NCBI RefSeq assembly: GCF_035825295.1
Contig: NZ_JAYMGI010000002.1
Location: forward strand, 6,439,501-6,503,500
Length of the DNA: 64,000 nucleotides
Origin: Actinacidiphila sp. DG2A-62
Lineage (GTDB): Bacteria > Actinomycetota > Actinomycetes > Streptomycetales > Streptomycetaceae
Direction of reading: 5' to 3'
The translations under genes and the position numbers were made by a program. Position 1 is the stretch's first letter. The number at the start of each line of letters is the position of its first letter. This document shows, one piece after another, positions 61,363 to 64,000 of the stretch. The notes below the pieces were generated by a model. The model made no database searches. It was not told the origin of the DNA and worked only from the letters and a program-made list of their open reading frames with translations.

Positions 61363-62340
61363 ATGACCGATTCACCAGGTTCTCCGGCCGCCGGGCAGGA
61401 CCCGGACCGCCCCCAGGTGTGGCTGCCGCTGCCGCCGCAGGAGGTGGCGGGGCTGCCCGACGCGTTCCGCTACGTCTTCTGGGACGCCACCGCGCCGGAC
61501 TTCCCCGCCGACCCGGCGGACGCGGTGTTCTACGTGGTCCCGTACATGAAGGGCCCGGACGCCGTGGCCCTGCCGATGCCGCGGATGCGCCGCGTCCAGG
61601 TGGTGCAGACGCTCAGCGCGGGCGTCGACGCCGTCATCCCGCACCTGAAGGGGATGCCGCCGGGCGTACGGCTGTGCAACGCGCGCGGTGTGCACGAGGC
61701 CAGCACCGCGGAGCTGGCGCTGACCCTGGTCCTGGCGTCGCTGCGCGGCCTCCCGCGCTTCGTGCGCGGCCAGGACAACGAGAAGTGGTACTCCGGCTTC
61801 TACCCGGCGCTCGCCGACCGCCGGGTGCTGATCGTCGGCTACGGTGCCATCGGCGCGGCGGTCGAGGACCGGCTGGCGGCCTTCGAGTGCGAGGTGGCGC
61901 GGGTCGCGCGCACCGCCCGGGATGCGCCGCGCGGCCCGGTGCACGCGCTGGCCGAGCTGCCGGAGCTGCTGCCGTCGGCCGATGTGGTGGTGCTCACCAC
62001 CCCGCTCACCGAGCAGACCAGGGGACTGGTCGACGCGTCGTTCCTGGCCGCGATGAAGGACGGTGCGCTGCTGGTCAACGTCGCGCGCGGGCCGGTGGTG
62101 GACACCAAGGCGCTGCTCGCGGAGACCGAGTCCGGGCGGCTGACCGCGGCCCTGGACGTCACCGACCCCGAGCCGCTGCCGCCCGGACATCCGCTGTGGC
62201 ACGCGCCCGGCGTGCTGATCAGCCCCCATGTGGGCGGCAGCACCTCGGCGTTCCTGCCGCGCGCCCACCGGCTGGTCCGCGACCAGCTCCGCCGCTTCGC
62301 CGCCGGCGAGGAGCTGCGGAACGTGGTCGCGACGAGCTGA
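61363..62340 (+). CDS. D-2-hydroxyacid dehydrogenase
   Basis: 325 residues from ATG 61363. Rossmann motif VGYGAIG, catalytic Arg in VNVARGPVVD, Glu in DVTDPEPLP and His in SPHVGGST are all present. It reduces a 2-keto acid (phosphoglycerate dehydrogenase/hydroxypyruvate-reductase clan) with NAD(P)H. The start codons of this gene and the aldo/keto reductase are only 12 bp apart, so their promoters overlap the coding regions. Confidence 0.93.
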   Translation: MTDSPGSPAAGQDPDRPQVWLPLPPQEVAGLPDAFRYVFWDATAPDFPADPADAVFYVVPYMKGPDAVALPMPRMRRVQVVQTLSAGVDAVIPHLKGMPPGVRLCNARGVHEASTAELALTLVLASLRGLPRFVRGQDNEKWYSGFYPALADRRVLIVGYGAIGAAVEDRLAAFECEVARVARTARDAPRGPVHALAELPELLPSADVVVLTTPLTEQTRGLVDASFLAAMKDGALLVNVARGPVVDTKALLAETESGRLTAALDVTDPEPLPPGHPLWHAPGVLISPHVGGSTSAFLPRAHRLVRDQLRRFAAGEELRNVVATS

Positions 62341-62419
62341 GCGCCAGGCGCCAGGCGACTGCACCGGGTGTACGCCGTCGCCCATATGATTACACAGGGT
62401 AGATCGACCCTATCGCTGA

Positions 62420-62443
62420 GTGACGATTCTGGTGTATCGTCAC
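62420..62443. promoter_or_regulatory. Inverted repeat upstream of the c-di-GMP signalling gene
   Basis: GTGACGAT-TCTGGTGT-ATCGTCAC, with perfect 8-bp arms. A shorter near-palindrome GGGTAGATCGACCC lies at 62398-62411. Placed in the presumed promoter; likely an operator, protein unknown. Confidence 0.6.
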
Positions 62444-62541
62444 GTCGGGGGACCCACCGCGAGCGTCCGCGCCGCCGACGACGGCGGGGACGACGAGCAG
62501 GTCGAGTGAGCAGGTCGAGCAAGTAAGGGGGGCGACGGGCG

Positions 62542-62697
62542 ATGCACGGCGGAGCGACCGATCCGGACACGCGGGCCCAGCGCACCGAGGACCGACGCGG
62601 CGGCGTCACCGGTCCGACCGGTCCGACCGGACGGACCGGGCCGGGCGGGGCGTCCTGCCGCGGCCGCGCCGCCGCACGCCCCGGAGCGGCACGGTGA
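62542..62697 (+). CDS. Possible 51-residue leader ORF coupled to the c-di-GMP protein
   Basis: ATG 62542 follows AAGGGGGGCGACGGGCG and ends in a TGA overlapping the GTG start at 62694. It encodes 51 residues rich in Gly/Thr/Arg with GPTGPTGRTGPG. Overlap and spacing fit a translationally coupled leader, but the composition could also be random GC-rich sequence. Confidence 0.4.
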   Translation: MHGGATDPDTRAQRTEDRRGGVTGPTGPTGRTGPGGASCRGRAAARPGAAR

Positions 62698-64000
62698 CCG
62701 CCACCGGCGCGGTGCTCGCGACGCCGCAGCCCGACCACGGCGACCGCGACCGCGCCGGCGGCTCCGGCGCGCCCGGCGGCGACCGGAAGGACGATCGCGG
62801 CGGGGAGCGCGGGCGCGCCGCCCTGCTGCCGCAACTGGTCCTCGCGGTGCTCTGCGCCGGCTACACCACCGGCGCCGCCCTCGGCTGGGGTTCCACCGAA
62901 GTGGCCCTGATCATGGGCGACTTCGGGCTGGCCGCCGCCTCCGCCGGCGCCGCCGTCTCCGCGCTGCTGTACGCCCGCAGGGTCGCCGGACCGCACCGCC
63001 CGGCGTGGCTGCTGTTCGCCGTCTCCTCCTCGATGCTCGCCCTGGGCAACGCCATCTGGGGCTGGTACGAGGTGATCCTGCGCGAGCCGGTGCCGCAGAC
63101 CTCGGCCGCCGACTTCTGCTTCCTGCTCTTCGCGCCGCCCGCCGTCATCGGCCTGCTGGTGCTGGCCAAGCGCCCGGTCACCCGGCCCGGCTGGATCTGC
63201 CTGGCGCTGGACACCTGGCTGATCGGCGGCTCGCTGCTCACCCTGTCCTGGAGCCTGGCGCTGGCCCACACCGCGCGTTCGGACGGTCCGAGCACCACCA
63301 GGATGGCGCTGTCGCTGGCCTACCCGCTGCTGGACATCGTCCTGGTCAGCATGGTCCTCGCGCTGCACTTCCGCCGCTCGGCCGCCAACCGCGCCGCCGT
63401 CAACACCGCGCTGGCCGCGCTCGCGCTGACGGTGCTGTGCGACGCGCTGTTCACCTCGCCGCTGCTGCGGGCGCACTACCGCTCCGGACAGGTGCTGGAC
63501 GCCGGCTGGTTCGCCGGCGCGCTGCTGATGGCGTACGCCCCCTGGGTCGGCCCGCGCCACCACCCGCCCCGGCGCACCGGCGCCACCACCCGCAAGGTCG
63601 CCGGCTCGCTGTCCGCGCTGACGCCGTACCTGGCCGCGGCGGTGTGCACCCTGGGCATCCTCTACGACGTGATCACCGGTCAGAAGTGCGACCGCGTGGT
63701 GCTCTTCACCGGCTGCACGGTGGTGCTGGCGTTGGTGGTCCGGCAGGGCATCATGCTGCTGGACAACATCGCGCTCACCCAGGAACTGGCCCACAAGGAG
63801 AACCACTTCCGCTCCCTGGTCCAGGGGTCGAGCGACGTCATCATGATCGCCGCCCCCACCGGTGTGCTGCGCTACGTCAGCCCCGCCGCCAAGGGCGTCT
63901 ACGGCCGCGATCCCGAGGAACTGGTCGGCACCGAACTGGCCGCCCACATCCACCCCGAGGACCTCGGCCGGGTGGTGCACGAGGTGCGCCGCTTCCTGGC
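62694..64000 (+). CDS. Multi-TM PAS-containing signalling protein, partial (probably GGDEF-EAL)
   Basis: 435 residues are visible; the gene runs off the right edge. An N-terminal Gly/Asp-rich tail (~40) is followed by about ten TM segments (~43-355), then a coiled linker (ALTQELAHKENHFRSLVQGSSD) into a PAS domain (VIMIAAPTGVLRYVSPAAKGVYGRDPEELVG). This layout, and its place downstream of gatB, match the S. coelicolor SCO5511-type c-di-GMP enzymes (recollection), so GGDEF and EAL domains are expected beyond the edge. GTG 62694 has GGAG upstream. Confidence 0.85.
   Translation, partial: MTATGAVLATPQPDHGDRDRAGGSGAPGGDRKDDRGGERGRAALLPQLVLAVLCAGYTTGAALGWGSTEVALIMGDFGLAAASAGAAVSALLYARRVAGPHRPAWLLFAVSSSMLALGNAIWGWYEVILREPVPQTSAADFCFLLFAPPAVIGLLVLAKRPVTRPGWICLALDTWLIGGSLLTLSWSLALAHTARSDGPSTTRMALSLAYPLLDIVLVSMVLALHFRRSAANRAAVNTALAALALTVLCDALFTSPLLRAHYRSGQVLDAGWFAGALLMAYAPWVGPRHHPPRRTGATTRKVAGSLSALTPYLAAAVCTLGILYDVITGQKCDRVVLFTGCTVVLALVVRQGIMLLDNIALTQELAHKENHFRSLVQGSSDVIMIAAPTGVLRYVSPAAKGVYGRDPEELVGTELAAHIHPEDLGRVVHEVRRFL

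Noticed and set aside
61363..62340. serA (phosphoglycerate dehydrogenase) to link with the serine operon
   Set aside because: Length is 325 residues without an ACT domain, and the locus is 37 kb away from glyA; only a generic D-2-hydroxyacid dehydrogenase call is supported.
1..64000. Prophage, insertion sequence, tRNA-associated island or biosynthetic gene cluster
   Set aside because: No integrase, transposase, tRNA-like cloverleaf, phage structural gene or polyketide/peptide synthetase was seen on either strand.

Overview
The window is a very GC-rich (clearly above 70%) actinobacterial chromosome segment. Frequent GTG starts, GTGA/ATGA stop-start overlaps, long spurious open frames opposite real genes, and the gene content all point to Streptomyces or a close relative in Streptomycetaceae. 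From about 20 kb to the right edge, gene order follows my recollection of the conserved Streptomyces core around sdaA-glyA-gcvH-gcvT, an oligopeptide ABC transporter, mnmA, ligA, rmdB and gatCAB (S. coelicolor roughly SCO5469-SCO5511; numbering from memory). The left 20 kb looks like accessory chromosome: small regulator-plus-target modules and secreted enzymes.

Left part (1-20 kb): a GlxA-type regulator (cut by the edge) diverges from an MFS exporter. Next come a DUF3515-like gene (frameshifted), a fasciclin-domain lipoprotein, and a disrupted membrane sulfite-oxidase-like gene. They are followed by an isocitrate-lyase/PEP-mutase superfamily enzyme translationally coupled to a small secreted acidic protein, a DUF5954-like protein, and a large secreted GH65 glycosidase behind two LacI-type operator-like palindromes. 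Then four regulator/target modules follow: TetR with a flavin-type oxidoreductase, TetR with a quinone oxidoreductase, LysR with an NAD-epimerase, and TetR with an amidase. Three of these modules have clear palindromes in or near their promoters.

Middle (20-35 kb): gcvT-gcvH-glyA-sdaA on the minus strand form a glycine/serine catabolic unit headed by a tandem glycine riboswitch. Two SseB-like genes, a DUF885 metallopeptidase-like protein and a complete five-gene oligopeptide ABC transporter follow. A 226-bp nested inverted repeat closes the transporter operon.

Right part (35-64 kb): genes for cysteine desulfurase, a thioesterase, mnmA, a LOG-family protein, an SDR and a PIG-V-like membrane glycosyltransferase. 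Next are a 221-bp tandem repeat, a short MetE-like protein, ligA, an rmdB-like c-di-GMP enzyme, and gatC-gatA-small membrane protein-gatB. Then come a receptor Ser/Thr kinase (two frameshifts), a LuxR-type ATPase regulator, two secreted beta-propeller-type proteins, an aldo/keto reductase, a D-2-hydroxyacid dehydrogenase, and the start of a second PAS-containing signalling protein, probably also a c-di-GMP enzyme.

Two window-wide patterns stand out. First, six single-base losses break five otherwise intact genes, always in the same direction and mostly in short G or C runs. This looks more like consensus error than decay. Second, Ala/Gly/Arg/Pro-rich low-complexity expansions occur inside or at the ends of several conserved folds. 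I found no convincing undescribed multi-gene system. The best leads are the lyase plus secreted-peptide pair, the 221-bp tandem repeat, the paired operators, and the insertions within the GGDEF and aldo/keto-reductase folds. No tRNA, rRNA, CRISPR array, insertion sequence or prophage was seen.
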